NCBI GenBank assembly: GCA_963767635.1
Contig: CAVYEM010000001.1
Location: 372,001-436,000 of the forward strand
Length of the DNA stretch: 64,000 nucleotides
Reading direction: 5' to 3'
From: CAVYEM01 sp963767635
Lineage (GTDB): Bacteria; Vulcanimicrobiota; Vulcanimicrobiia; Vulcanimicrobiales; Vulcanimicrobiaceae
In this document: piece after piece, positions 37,927 to 47,568 of the stretch
How the letters are laid out: each line of letters starts with the position of its first letter
Position numbering within the stretch: position 1 is the first letter of the stretch
Made by a program: the position numbers and the translations under genes
Notes under the pieces: model-generated
Database searches by the model: none
Told to the model about the DNA's origin: nothing
The model's input: the letters and a program-made list of their open reading frames with translations, nothing else

Positions 37927-38636
37927 GCGTGCTCGAAGTGCGCGATCTCTCGGTCCACTATGGCGGCATCCAAGCGCTGCGAGCCGTGAGTCTGCACGTT
38001 GAAGAAGGCGAGATCGTGGCGCTGCTCGGAGCCAACGGCGCGGGCAAAAGCACGACCCTGCGCGCGATCAGCGGCCTGGTGCGCGCCTCCGGTGGTGACA
38101 TTGTGTTCGCGGGACAGAATCTGCGCAAGCGTTCACCGGACGAGATCGTGCGCTTGGGTATCGGACATTCTCCGGAAGGGCGGCGCGTGTTCGCGCAAAT
38201 GAGCGTGCGCGAAAATTTGGCGTTGGGCGCATATACGGTGCGCTCGAAAGCCGACGTCTCCGAGCGCATGCAGCACGTCTTTGAAGCATTTCCGCGACTG
38301 CTCGAACGCGTGAATCAGGCCGCCGGTACGCTTTCAGGCGGCGAGCAGCAAATGCTGGCGATCGGACGGGCCCTCATGAGCGGCCCGCGCCTGCTGATGC
38401 TCGATGAGCCCTCGCTGGGTCTCGCGCCCATCATGGTGCAGGCGATCTTCGGGGTGATCAAGGCGATCAACGATCGCGGCACGACGGTATTGCTGGTGGA
38501 GCAAAATGCGCACCAGGCGTTGCAAATCGCCGCGCGCGGCTATGTCCTGGAAACGGGGCGAATGGCGTTCGAAGATTCGGGAGCGAATTTGCTGGCCAAT
38601 CCCGCGATCGCACAGGCCTATCTGGGATCCGCGTAG
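37923..38636 (+). CDS. livF: Branched-chain amino-acid type ABC importer ATPase LivF
   Basis: A 237-residue protein; its ATG overlaps the livG stop (ATGA). Walker A is GANGAGKST, the signature is LSGGEQQMLAIGRAL, Walker B is LLMLDEPSLGLAP and the switch region is LLVEQNAHQAL, all in the LivF form. It ends the five-gene importer operon. The next gene, nagA, converges from the other strand with a 19-base gap. Confidence 0.93.
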   Translation: MSVLEVRDLSVHYGGIQALRAVSLHVEEGEIVALLGANGAGKSTTLRAISGLVRASGGDIVFAGQNLRKRSPDEIVRLGIGHSPEGRRVFAQMSVRENLALGAYTVRSKADVSERMQHVFEAFPRLLERVNQAAGTLSGGEQQMLAIGRALMSGPRLLMLDEPSLGLAPIMVQAIFGVIKAINDRGTTVLLVEQNAHQALQIAARGYVLETGRMAFEDSGANLLANPAIAQAYLGSA

Positions 38637-38655
38637 ACCGCTGCAGTGAACGCCG

Positions 38656-39823
38656 TTACGCCGCGGCCGGCGCGCACACTTGTCCGTACACCGCCACGCC
38701 GCCGACCATCGTGCCGACGATGCTGAATTCCGTATCCCAAAACGACAGATCCGCGCGCAAGCCGGGAGCGATTCGCCCTCACTCGCGTTCCAGACCCAAC
38801 AGTTTTGCAGGAGCGTGCGTTCCCGCCACGATCGCTTTTGCGAACGGCAGTTCCGTGTAAGCCATATAGTTGCGCAGGCCCTCGTCCATGCGCAGCGCGC
38901 TGCCGGCAATCGTTCCGTCTTCCGCGCGCATCACGCCGCCTTCGATGTGATATCCCGGCCCTGCCGGCGGCATATTGTCCGTGGCAAGCACGATGCGTTC
39001 GCCTAGCGTGCGGTGCAGCACGTCAACCATAACGGGCGAGACGTGCCGGCCGTCGCAAATTGAGCTGCACCATCGTGCGCGTGTCCTGCATGAACGCCAC
39101 CAGAATCGAAGGGTCGCGATGATCGAGCGGCGGCATTGCGTTGAAGGCGTGCGTGAGCGAACGAAAGCCCATGCCGATTGCGAGCATGCCTTCGCGGTAC
39201 CGCGCCGACGTGTGACCCGCCGAGCAGACCACGCCGTTTTCCAAAAATACGCGCGCAGCGTCGGCCGCGCCCTCGATCTCCGGCGCCAGCGTCACCATCA
39301 AACAGGCGCCTTTGCATGCCTCGACCAGCGCGCGCGCGCGATCCGCATCTGCGGGAATGATCCACTGCGCCTGATGCACCCGCCGGAATTTCGGGTTGAG
39401 AAACGGCCCTTCGAAATGAACGCCTAAGCAGCGGGCGCCCCGCGGTACGTCTTCTTCCAACTGATGCGCCGCTTCGGCGACTTCGCCGGCGGCGTGCAGC
39501 ATCGACTCCCACGGCGCGGTCATGATGCCCGCGAGAAAGCCCGTGGCGCCTTGGCGCGCATATTCGACGGCTGCAACCGGCACCGCGTATCCCTGATCGC
39601 GATTGAACAAAAACTCGCCGGCCCCATTGGTGTGAAGGTCGATGAGGCCGGGCGCGATGTGGAGGTCCGAGGGAACGCGGATATCGCTGGGACCCTCGGA
39701 GGAGAGCAGTTCTTTGATGCGGCCGTGTTCGATCGAAATTCGAGCGTATTGTGCGCCGCCGTCGCCGAGCGCAATCATCGCCGGGCCGAGGATAAAGCGC
39801 TCGCTCAAAGGACGCGAATCCAT
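38656..39823 (-). CDS. nagA: N-acetylglucosamine-6-phosphate deacetylase, broken by one indel and one in-frame TGA
   Basis: It starts at ATG 39823. Amidohydrolase motifs in order: APGLIDLHTNGAGEF, GVHFEGPFLNPKFRRVHQ, AGHTSARYREGMLAIGMG, LTHAFNAMPPLDHRDP, then in another frame VLATDNMPPAG, and finally GRIAPGLRADLSFWDTEF. One extra base near 39060 separates parts one and two (QL then ICDGRHVSPVMVD). A TGA at 38779-38781 splits GLERE from GRIAPG without a frame change; CGA (Arg) would be expected. NagA deacetylates GlcNAc-6-P for amino-sugar recycling. Two lesions could mean real decay or two sequence errors. It lies downstream of a phosphohexomutase and a dynamin-like gene. Confidence 0.8.
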
Positions 39824-39866
39824 GATTCCGAGCGTGTGGGTTCGCCATCGGCTGCAGCAACCCCCA

Positions 39867-42526
39867 TTATCGCGAAAACAAGCGCGCGAATAAACTTCTC
39901 TGGGCGGGCGCTCGGTCGGCTTTTTGCGGAGCCGGGGAAGCCGGAGCTGCGCGGGCGAGCCGCTCCAGGCGAGCCATGTGCTCCTCGGCATGCGCTGCAA
40001 TAGTTGACACGAGCGCTTCGAGTTCGTTCCAACCCGCAGCTGCGCGCCCTTCGCGTTTGGCTTGGGCGTACTCCAACGTGGAAACGGTGAACACGCGCTG
40101 AGCCGGGATGCCTTGCCGGCGCAGGTATTGCTGGGCGAGCTCTACGACGTGGCGGCGCTCGGAGGCAGTCTCGTTGTCGGCGAGCGTGTGCGCAAACATC
40201 AGCGGTTTTCCAAGTTGAGCCACGCGTTCGTACAGCGCGAGCTCGCGATCGGACAGTTGCCGCGAAAACAGACACAGAACTTCGCTCGCCTCGCGCGCCG
40301 CCACCATACAGATGTCTTCGAGCGTGGCATCGCCCGCATCAAAAGCCGGGGCGTGAACCAGAACGAGCTCGCGCGGCAGCTTCCATGGCGTGAGAATGAG
40401 CACCGGATTGCGAGCTGCCTCTTCCAGCGCGGATTCGATCTCCACTTCGCGCCACGATCCGTCCGGCTCGAGCGCAAACGCCGTTTCCTGCTCGCCATAG
40501 CGAACGTGCACGGGATAGGCGATTGCGCCCGCCACTTCGTCGGCCAGCACGCGGTGTCCGGCGAACGCGTTGATGAGGCTGGATTTGCCGCGGCGTAGAG
40601 CGCCCAGAATCGCAACGCGCCAGCGCTGCGGACGCAGCCCCAGCCGATAGCTTCGCGATCCAATTGAGCGCCGACGTGCGCGCGGCGAACGGCTTCCGCG
40701 CCCGCATCCGCCGCGGCGATTTCTTCGCCGTGCGTCAAAAACGCTTGAACGCGCTCTCCGACGTCGTCGAGCAGCGTTTGAATCTCCTGCGCGCGCCGCG
40801 CCAGCGTATCGGCGGCTTCTCGGGGATTCACGAAGCGCTCCTGCACGGTGGTCGCTCGATCGATGCTTCCCAAAACGGTGTCGCGCACGCGCGCAAGCGC
40901 GTCGTCCAAGGCAAGGGTGTATGCATCGGCAACGCCGGCGATGCGTTGGGCGATCCCGCCGGCGAACGCGTGCATCTCCTCGCGAAACGCGGCCCAAATC
41001 GTCGCATGCAGATCGGCGGTGAGCTCCCGCTTCATGTACGAACCCGGAGGAGTCGCGGAAAAACGCGCGCCGACGGCGTGCACGATCGCGATCGCCGGAC
41101 CGCCGATGGCATCCAGCACGATGCTCGCGCACAAGGCACGCTGCGGGTCCGCAGTCCAAAGGTTGCCGTTTCCGGAGGCGCCAAAGGCCGCAGCCGCCGC
41201 TTGCGCCGGTGAAAAGCGCATCGTCAGGACGGCGTTTGCCGCTTCAAGCGCGCGATCGTACTCGTCAAAAACCGCATCGGAAACCTGACTCGCGAAGGTT
41301 TGGACGACCTCTCCGAGCGTGCCGTCCACCAAGATGTGCAGCCGAATGCGATCCCGCAGCCGCGCGACGTCGGCCGCGTCGAACGCCCGCGCCAGCGCGC
41401 GCTGCGCATCCTGCGCAAGCGCCGCGCCGCGCTCGCGCACCGCCGCACTCAGCCGTTCCGACGCTTGACCGATTCGTACTTTTTCCTGCCGGACGAACGC
41501 TTCGGCTTGCGCGACGCGCGGCTGCGCCTGCGCGCGCAGGCGGTGGAGTTCTTCGGGCGCGAGCGCGAGCATTTCACGATCTCCGCGAATGCGCTCCTGT
41601 TCGTCGCGCCCTGCTTGTTCGAGCAGTCCGCGCGCCCACCGCAAGCGAGAGCGTCCCGTATTGCGCACGAGCGATGCGTCCAGCGCGCTCAAAAACTGCG
41701 GAAAACGCGAGCGTTCGATCTGCGCCGGATCGTTGCGAAGAACGCCTTCGACGTAGTCCCGGGCGGACAGCGCATAAACGTACGTGCCCGGCGCATGAAT
41801 GGCCGCAAGCTGCATGATTCTATCGCACGCCGACTCCCATTCGAGCTTTCCGTTTTCGGAGGAGTGCTGCCAGAGGTCGATCTTGGTCTGCACGATGAAG
41901 ATCGTGTCGAGCTGACGGCGGATGATGTCCAAAAACGACGCATCACCCTCACTGAACGGCTGCTGCGTGTCGATCAAGTACAGCACGGCGTCGGCTCCCG
42001 GCAGAAACTGAAGCGTCGCGCGGCGGTGCGTCGGATTGATGGAGGCTAAACCGGGCGTATCGGCGACCGTGAAGCCGCGGTGAAGAAACGGCGAGTCGAT
42101 TTTGAGCAGCACGCGCGCCGGCACGTCTTCTTCGGAAGCGACGAAGCGCGAAAGGCGGTCGAGTGGAATGCGTTCGGCGCGGCCGCCCTCGTAGTACGCG
42201 TAAGCCTCATCGTTTGCGGCATACTCGAGCTCGGTGATGGTCGCCGTTGACGGATTGATGTCCGTTGCGAGCAGACCGGCTATGCTTTCCGGCGGGAGGC
42301 CATGCTCGAAGCCGAATCTCCCGAGCAGCGCATTGAGCAAGAACGATTTGCCGCTTGAGAACTCGCCGACGACGGCGAGCACGAATGCGGCGCGTTCGAG
42401 CCGCTCCCGAGCCGGCGCGATCGCGCGCTGCTGCTCGGGCCCGACGAGCGCTTCGAGCGCGCGAATGCGATCCAGAACCGCGCGGCGGGTCTGCTCGTAC
42501 CGCGCCAGGGCCTGTTCGTCGATCAG
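39867..42526 (-). CDS. Tandem bacterial dynamin-like GTPase, frameshifted
   Basis: A predicted product of about 885 residues. The first GTPase has the P-loop GEFSSGKSFLLN (near residues 54-65), DTPGLASINP as G3 and QTKIDLWQ as G4. A long helical, glutamate/arginine-rich middle follows. A second P-loop, GALRRGKSSLINA, lies in the C-terminal third, but its G3 reads HAPAFDAG and is probably degenerate. Tandem dynamin-like proteins remodel or tether membranes. No ATG, GTG or TTG is available near the N-terminus. A CTG at 42526 overlapping the upstream stop as CTGA is the best start. The frame changes near 40630-40655 (one base missing). It is in an operon between a phosphohexomutase and nagA. Confidence 0.78.
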
Positions 42527-43873
42527 CTGCGAATCAGCGCCAAAGCTTCGTCGCGGTGGCGCTCCATGAGTTCTCGCGTATCCCCTTCTACGTTCAGACG
42601 CAGGAGCGGCTCGGTATTGGACGGCCGAATATTCATCCACCACGTGGGATACGAAATCGTGCTGCCGTCCAGGTGGTCGATCGATGCGTCGCGGTAATGC
42701 TGTTCGATCTCGCGCAACTTGGCAGGAATGTCTTTGACCGTGCTGTTGATCTCGCCCGAGCGAAACCGCGTGTCGATCGGCGCGATGACTTCGCTGACGG
42801 GTTTGCCGGCTTCGCTGAAGAGTTCCAAGCATTCCATGAGGGCAATCATTCCGGAGTCGGCGTACCAATTGTTCTTGAAGTAAAAATGCCCGCTGTGCTC
42901 GCCGCCGAAAAGCACGTCTTCTTCGCGCATGGTTTTTTTGATCAGCGAATGGCCGACTTGCGAGCGGACGGGGATTCCGCCGTTACGCTCGATGAGTTCC
43001 GGGACGCTCCGGCTGCAGATCAAATTGTAAAGAATCTTACTGCCCGGGTGACGTTTGAGGGTATTGAGCGCGACCAGCGCCGTAACTGTGCTACCGTCGA
43101 CCAGATCGGCCTTCTCGTCCACGATGAACATGCGGTCGGCATCGCCGTCGAACGCGACGCCCATATCGCAGCCGTGTTTGCGAACCGCCGCCTGCAGATC
43201 GATCATGTTTTCGGGCTCAATCGGACTGGCCGGATGGTTCGGAAAGCTGCCGTCGAGTTCGAAAAACAGGGGGAAAATTTCGCACGGCAGATGCTTGAAG
43301 ACGTGCGGGACGGTTTCCCCGGCCATGCCGTTGCCGGCGTCGATGGCAATTTTGAACGGCTTTATCAGCGAAGGATCGATGAACGAGAGGCAATGCTGAG
43401 CAAAATCGTCCAGGATGTTTCTGCGGCTTACGGTTCCGGAGGTGGCGGCTTTGGAAGGCAAATTGCCCGAAATCAACCGGTCCCGAATTTCGGAAAGGCC
43501 CGTTTCCAAGGACATCGCCTGCGCCTGCTGGCGCGTGAACTTCATCCCGTTGTAGTCGGCGGGATTGTGCGAGGCCGTAATCATCACGCCGCCGTCATAG
43601 CCGTACTTGCCCACGGCAAAGTAGAGCGCGTCGGTTGAGACGAGGCCCACATCCACCACGTCGGCGCCCGCTTCGGCGGCTCCGCGCGCAAACGCGTCGA
43701 ATAGGCGTTCTCCGGACGGCCGCATGTCGCGTCCGGCGACGACGGTCTTCGCGCCCAGCAGGGGTACGAAGCAGCGCCCGATCTGGTAGGCCACGTCCTC
43801 GTTGATCTGTGCCGGATAAATTCCACGAACGTCGTAGACTCTTGAAAATAGCCGTATTCACATGCGTTTGCAT
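42523..43873 (-). CDS. Phosphomannomutase/phosphoglucomutase, frameshifted at the N-terminus
   Basis: An alpha-D-phosphohexomutase. The phosphoserine loop is GGVMITASHNPADYNGMKF, the metal loop is VAFDGDADRMFIVDE, the sugar loop is FGGEHSGHFYFKNN, and the phosphate loop is NIRPSNTEPLLRLNVE. The N-terminus MQTHVNTAIFKS (ATG 43873) or MNTAIFKS (GTG 43861) joins YDVRGIYPAQINEDVAYQIG after removal of one base near 43837. This restores the family's usual first strand. It interconverts hexose 1- and 6-phosphates for cell-surface polysaccharide precursors. The length of about 450 residues and the motifs fit the ManB/AlgC type better than GlmM. Confidence 0.88.
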
Positions 43874-43950
43874 AGCGTTCAGGTTTCGGAGGTACGGTTG
43901 CCTAGACCTATGGGTGTAGTGACCGCCGGTTTAGGTCATACCCACGCGGC

Positions 43951-45420
43951 ATGCGCCGCACGCCGTGGGGCGTTTGCTTGATCAAACTTCCGCGAATCTC
44001 AGGGCCGGTTATCCGCAGCGCTGGCACGCTCACCGCGGTCGCGATTTTGGCATTTGCTCTGGCGATCGCGCTAACGGTAGCGGTCAATACGCGCAAAGCC
44101 GTCAATGCATCCTTCGCGGAGCAGATGTCGATCGAGCGAGGCCAGCTCGCGCTCGAGCGCATGCTCAAAATCCAGCTCGACGAACAAAACTACATTCGCG
44201 CGTACGTCATTACGCACGATCCTTCGTACATCGATTCTTACCGGGCCACGAGGGAACGTTTCGACACGGAGCGTTCGCAGTTGGGGGCGATCCTCGCAAA
44301 CGAAAACTTGGTCGACGCGCGAGCCGCGCTGCTCGATTACGACGTCGCGCATCACGACTGGCACACGTACGTTGCCGATCCGCTACTGCATCACCCGGGC
44401 AGGGGCGCTCGCGAATTGGACAAACGCGGTAAAGTTTTGATCGACTCGCAAAGCGAGGCGGCGCGGTTCATCGAAACGCGCATGGATGCCAAGAACCGCC
44501 AGGTGCTGCAGGCAACGCAGGATCGCATCAACGAATCGCTGGTTTTTGGGATCATCGCGCTCATCGTCTTCGGCTTGCTCGCGATCGCATTCTACGCCTG
44601 GAGATATGCGGTCAACAGTGCTCTGGAAGCGGAGCGGCTGACCACGCAAACGCTGCAGAAGGCCTTTCGCAGCGAACACGTTCCGTTGCCGAACTGCCAG
44701 ATCGGCAGCGCTTACGGAGCGGCGAGCAGCCATTTAGCGGTGGGGGGCGACGTGTTCGACGTGCATCGCCTGTCCGATCGCCTGGGGCTGGTGCTGATTG
44801 CCGACGTGAGCGGCAAGGGCATCGATGCCGCCGTCCTCACGGCGTTCATCAAATTCACGATTCGCGGCATCGCGTTGCGGCGGCGCGATCCGGGATTCAT
44901 TCTGCAGGAGTTCAATCGAGCGTTTCCCAGAACGGTCGAAAATCCGTACCTTTTCGTTTCCATGTTCGTCGGGATATTGGACACCTGGACGCTGCGATTG
45001 GACTACGCAAGCGCGGGTCACGACATCGCATTCGTTCGGCGCGCTTCGGGCGTGGAGCAGCTGTCCGTGACTGGTCCGGTCTTGGGCGTGATGGAAGAAC
45101 CGTTTGACGTGCGCACCGCGTATCTGGAAGACGGCGACACTATCGTGCTTTCTACGGACGGATTGACCGAGGCACGCGACGCCGAAGGAGCCTTCCTGGA
45201 AACGACGGGCGCCATGGAATGGATCGCGCACGGTCCTGCCGATCCGGTCCAGCTCGCGGCGCGTCTGATCGAAAGCGCGCGGGCGCGTTCGGGGAACACA
45301 ATGCGCGACGACGTTGCGGTGCTCGCCATTCGCGTGGCGCGGCCCGTTGCGCCGCCGGCCCGAGACGGCGGCGCCAGTGCGCCCGTACCCGCCGAACAAC
45401 GGACGGGCGGCGATGCGTAG
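43951..45420 (+). CDS. CHASE3-SpoIIE membrane-anchored serine/threonine phosphatase
   Basis: A 489-residue protein. Transmembrane helix one is at about residues 25-45. A CHASE3-like extracytoplasmic helical sensor (about 50-185, ERMLKIQLDEQNYIRAYVIT) follows, then a second helix at about 195-215. The cytoplasmic part is a PP2C-type SpoIIE domain with metal-binding aspartates in GGDVFDVHRL, IADVSGKGIDAAVLTAF, DGLTEARDAEG and DDVAVLAI. Such proteins dephosphorylate anti-sigma-factor antagonists in partner-switching stress signalling. No antagonist or anti-sigma gene is adjacent. The stimulus is unknown. Confidence 0.9.
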   Translation: MRRTPWGVCLIKLPRISGPVIRSAGTLTAVAILAFALAIALTVAVNTRKAVNASFAEQMSIERGQLALERMLKIQLDEQNYIRAYVITHDPSYIDSYRATRERFDTERSQLGAILANENLVDARAALLDYDVAHHDWHTYVADPLLHHPGRGARELDKRGKVLIDSQSEAARFIETRMDAKNRQVLQATQDRINESLVFGIIALIVFGLLAIAFYAWRYAVNSALEAERLTTQTLQKAFRSEHVPLPNCQIGSAYGAASSHLAVGGDVFDVHRLSDRLGLVLIADVSGKGIDAAVLTAFIKFTIRGIALRRRDPGFILQEFNRAFPRTVENPYLFVSMFVGILDTWTLRLDYASAGHDIAFVRRASGVEQLSVTGPVLGVMEEPFDVRTAYLEDGDTIVLSTDGLTEARDAEGAFLETTGAMEWIAHGPADPVQLAARLIESARARSGNTMRDDVAVLAIRVARPVAPPARDGGASAPVPAEQRTGGDA

Positions 45421-45817
45421 AGCATTCGCGTTGGCGCTGCTGGTCGCGCTGACTACCGCGGCGGGTTGGCCGCAGGGCACGTGTCACGTCGCGCGCGGCG
45501 CACGCGTCACGCTGTTCGGCGGAGTCGACGATCCTGACGTGCTGGTTTGGGATTCACGCGATCGCTTGATTGACTTCGCCGGCGGTTCGTTCGACGCGCG
45601 GCAATTTTTGCTGCCGCATGCGTTGCTGAATCGCGCCGGCACGCGGGCGTTGGTTCAGTCTTGCGTAGCGAACCTCGTGCATCCCAAATTCCGCATGGAT
45701 CCGGCCGACGCGGTGGGCATCGTGATTTTGAGCGGCAGATATCGCGGCCGGTACGGATGGGTGAGTTCGTCCGACGTTCACGGTCCGGGTGTCGCCGAAA
45801 CGCGGGAGCGCTGGTAA
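45413..45817 (+). CDS. Small exported protein of unknown function
   Basis: A 134-residue protein starting at ATG 45413, eight bases inside the end of the phosphatase gene. A signal peptide (MRRAFALALLVALTTAAGWP) precedes about 110 residues with two cysteines (GTCHVARG and VQSCVANL). The sequence ends SGRYRGRYGWVSSSDVHGPG, a pattern that recalls an SH3-like extracellular domain. Overlap with the CHASE3-SpoIIE gene suggests co-expression, possibly as a ligand-sensing accessory. Its last 40 bases overlap the 3' end of the convergent btuD gene. Confidence 0.6.
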   Translation: MRRAFALALLVALTTAAGWPQGTCHVARGARVTLFGGVDDPDVLVWDSRDRLIDFAGGSFDARQFLLPHALLNRAGTRALVQSCVANLVHPKFRMDPADAVGIVILSGRYRGRYGWVSSSDVHGPGVAETRERW

Positions 45818-46587
45818 GTTTCGTGAGCCGGAAAAACGCGCAGCGCACCGCTCGGTGTGCGCAGCAGTTCCATCTCGATGCCGTACGCCTCTTGCAGAAG
45901 GTGTGAAGAAAGCACGTTTTCGGGTGAATCGAACGCGAGTACGCGCCCCTCTGCCAGCAGAAGGATCCGGTCCGCAAAAACCGCTGCCTCGTTGAGGTCG
46001 TGCAGTGCGCAGATGACGATCTTTCCGGCACGCGCTTGGGCCCGCAGCAGCTCGAGAATGTCATGCGCGACGCGAACGTCGAGGTGGCTGGTGGGTTCGT
46101 CGAGGAGGAGGATTGGCGCTTGTTGCGCCAGCGCGAGCGCAAGCCAAACGCGCTGCCGTTCACCGCTGGAAAGCGTGTCGAACAACCGTGATTGGAACGC
46201 GTGCATGCCCACGTCGCGCAGGGCCGTTGAGATCGCGACTTCGTCGCGCGCGTGCTCGTGCCACTGCCACCAGCGGTGATGCGCGTAGCGGCCCATGGCG
46301 ACGACGTCCCTCACCGCGAGCCGGTCGCTGAAGAGATCGTCGCCGGCGATGTGCGCGATCAGCTGCGCGCGCCGCGCTGATGAAAACTCGCCGATCGGGC
46401 GACCGGCGATCCTGATGGAGCCTGCCGCCGCTTTGCGAACTCCCGCCAGCGTGCGCAGCAGAGTGGTTTTGCCGACGCCGTTGCGGCCGAGCACGCCGAT
46501 GAAGCATCCACCTCGGACGTCGAAGGCGGCTCGATCCACCAAAACTCGCGATCCAACGGCGACGCGGAGATCGGAAACGCAAATCAT
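45778..46587 (-). CDS. btuD: Cobalamin (B12) ABC importer ATP-binding protein
   Basis: A 269-residue protein; its ATG at 46587 overlaps the permease stop (ATGA). Walker A is GRNGVGKTT, the signature is LSSGERQRVWLALAL, Walker B is ILLLDEPTSHLD and the switch is CALHDLNEAAVF. It belongs to the FecE/BtuD/HmuV group serving siderophores, heme or cobalamin. The cobalamin riboswitch at the head of the operon and a BtuB-type receptor make cobalamin the substrate. The open frame extending to 47568 beyond the ATG is the shifted permease. Confidence 0.85.
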   Translation of the reverse strand: MICVSDLRVAVGSRVLVDRAAFDVRGGCFIGVLGRNGVGKTTLLRTLAGVRKAAAGSIRIAGRPIGEFSSARRAQLIAHIAGDDLFSDRLAVRDVVAMGRYAHHRWWQWHEHARDEVAISTALRDVGMHAFQSRLFDTLSSGERQRVWLALALAQQAPILLLDEPTSHLDVRVAHDILELLRAQARAGKIVICALHDLNEAAVFADRILLLAEGRVLAFDSPENVLSSHLLQEAYGIEMELLRTPSGALRVFPAHETYQRSRVSATPGP

Positions 46588-47568
46588 GCCGCGGGCACGC
46601 GCTGGTCGCGCAAGTACATATACAAAAACGCCGGTACGCCTATGAACGCCAGCAATACGCCGATCGGAATTTCGGTAGGCGCCAGCACGGAACGGCACAC
46701 CGCGTCCGCCACGATCGTGATGGTCGCGCCGGTCAGCGTGGACGCGGCGATAACGTACCGCGTGTCCGAGCCGACGATGCGACGCGCGATGTGCGGAACG
46801 ATCAAGCCCACGAAACCGACCGTGCCCGAAAGCGTAACTGAGGACGCGGTGAGCAGCGACGCGGAAGCCAGCACGATCCACTGCGTTCGCGCGACGTCGA
46901 CGCCCACGGAGGCTGCGCGAACGTCGCCGAGCCGCAGCGCGTTCAGCGCCGGGACGCTCAGCATTGCGAGCGCGCAACCGGCGGCGGCGTACGGAAATGC
47001 GAACCGCAGGTCGGCCCAGTCGCGCCCCGCCAGCGATCCTGCAAGCCATCCGACGATGGCCGGCGCCGCATCGGTGTTTTGCAAACGCGTAAGCAGCAGC
47101 GCAATGCCTGCGGAAAACAGCGAAGAAAGCGAAACGCCCGCCAAAATCAAACGGGTGGGATCGATCCCGGCGCCGCGCCGCGCCAGCGCCGCCACCAGGA
47201 GCGCCGTTGCGATTCCGGCAGCAAAACCCAGCGCGGGAACCAGCGCGGCAGAGACTCCCAGCGCGATGCCGGCGACGATAGCAAGCGCCGCGCCCGCACT
47301 CACGCCGGTTAAAAACGGATCGACCAGCGGGTTGCGAAGCAGGCCTTGCAGCAACGCCCCAGCGATTGCAAGAGCCGCGCCAACCAAACCTCCGGCCAGC
47401 ACGCGGGGCACCCGCAGACTCCCGCACGATGGTGCTCGCGTCGCTCCCGTTGGCGTGAATCAGTACCGCAAAGACGTCGCGCGGCGGCAGCCACGTCCCG
47501 CCGACCAGCAAGCTCGCCAGAAATGCCGCCGCGGCTGCGAGCAGCAAGGCCGCCAGCCGCGCGCTCAT
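46584..47568 (-). CDS. btuC: Cobalamin ABC importer permease (FecCD/BtuC family), frameshifted
   Basis: The N-terminus (MSARLAALLLAAAAAFLASL) starts at ATG 47568, overlapping the btuB stop. The remaining frame begins at LRVPRVLAGGLVGAALAIAGA. One extra base near 47418 separates them. Hallmarks: LLRNPLVDPFLTGVSAGAAL, LSGTVGFVGLIVPHIARRIVG and EIPIGVLLAFIGVPAFLYMY. About 328 residues with around ten helices, normal for BtuC. It imports B12 across the inner membrane with BtuD and the divergently encoded BtuF. Confidence 0.87.

Noticed and set aside
38779..38781. TGA read as a sense codon (alternative genetic code)
   Set aside because: TGA ends many other clear genes in the window, including several ATGA junctions, so reassignment is not tenable.
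40199..42868. An extra N-terminal domain of about 110 residues on the dynamin-like protein
   Set aside because: That stretch lies antiparallel and out of frame within the phosphohexomutase gene and has shadow composition; the family sequence begins at LIDEQALARYEQ.
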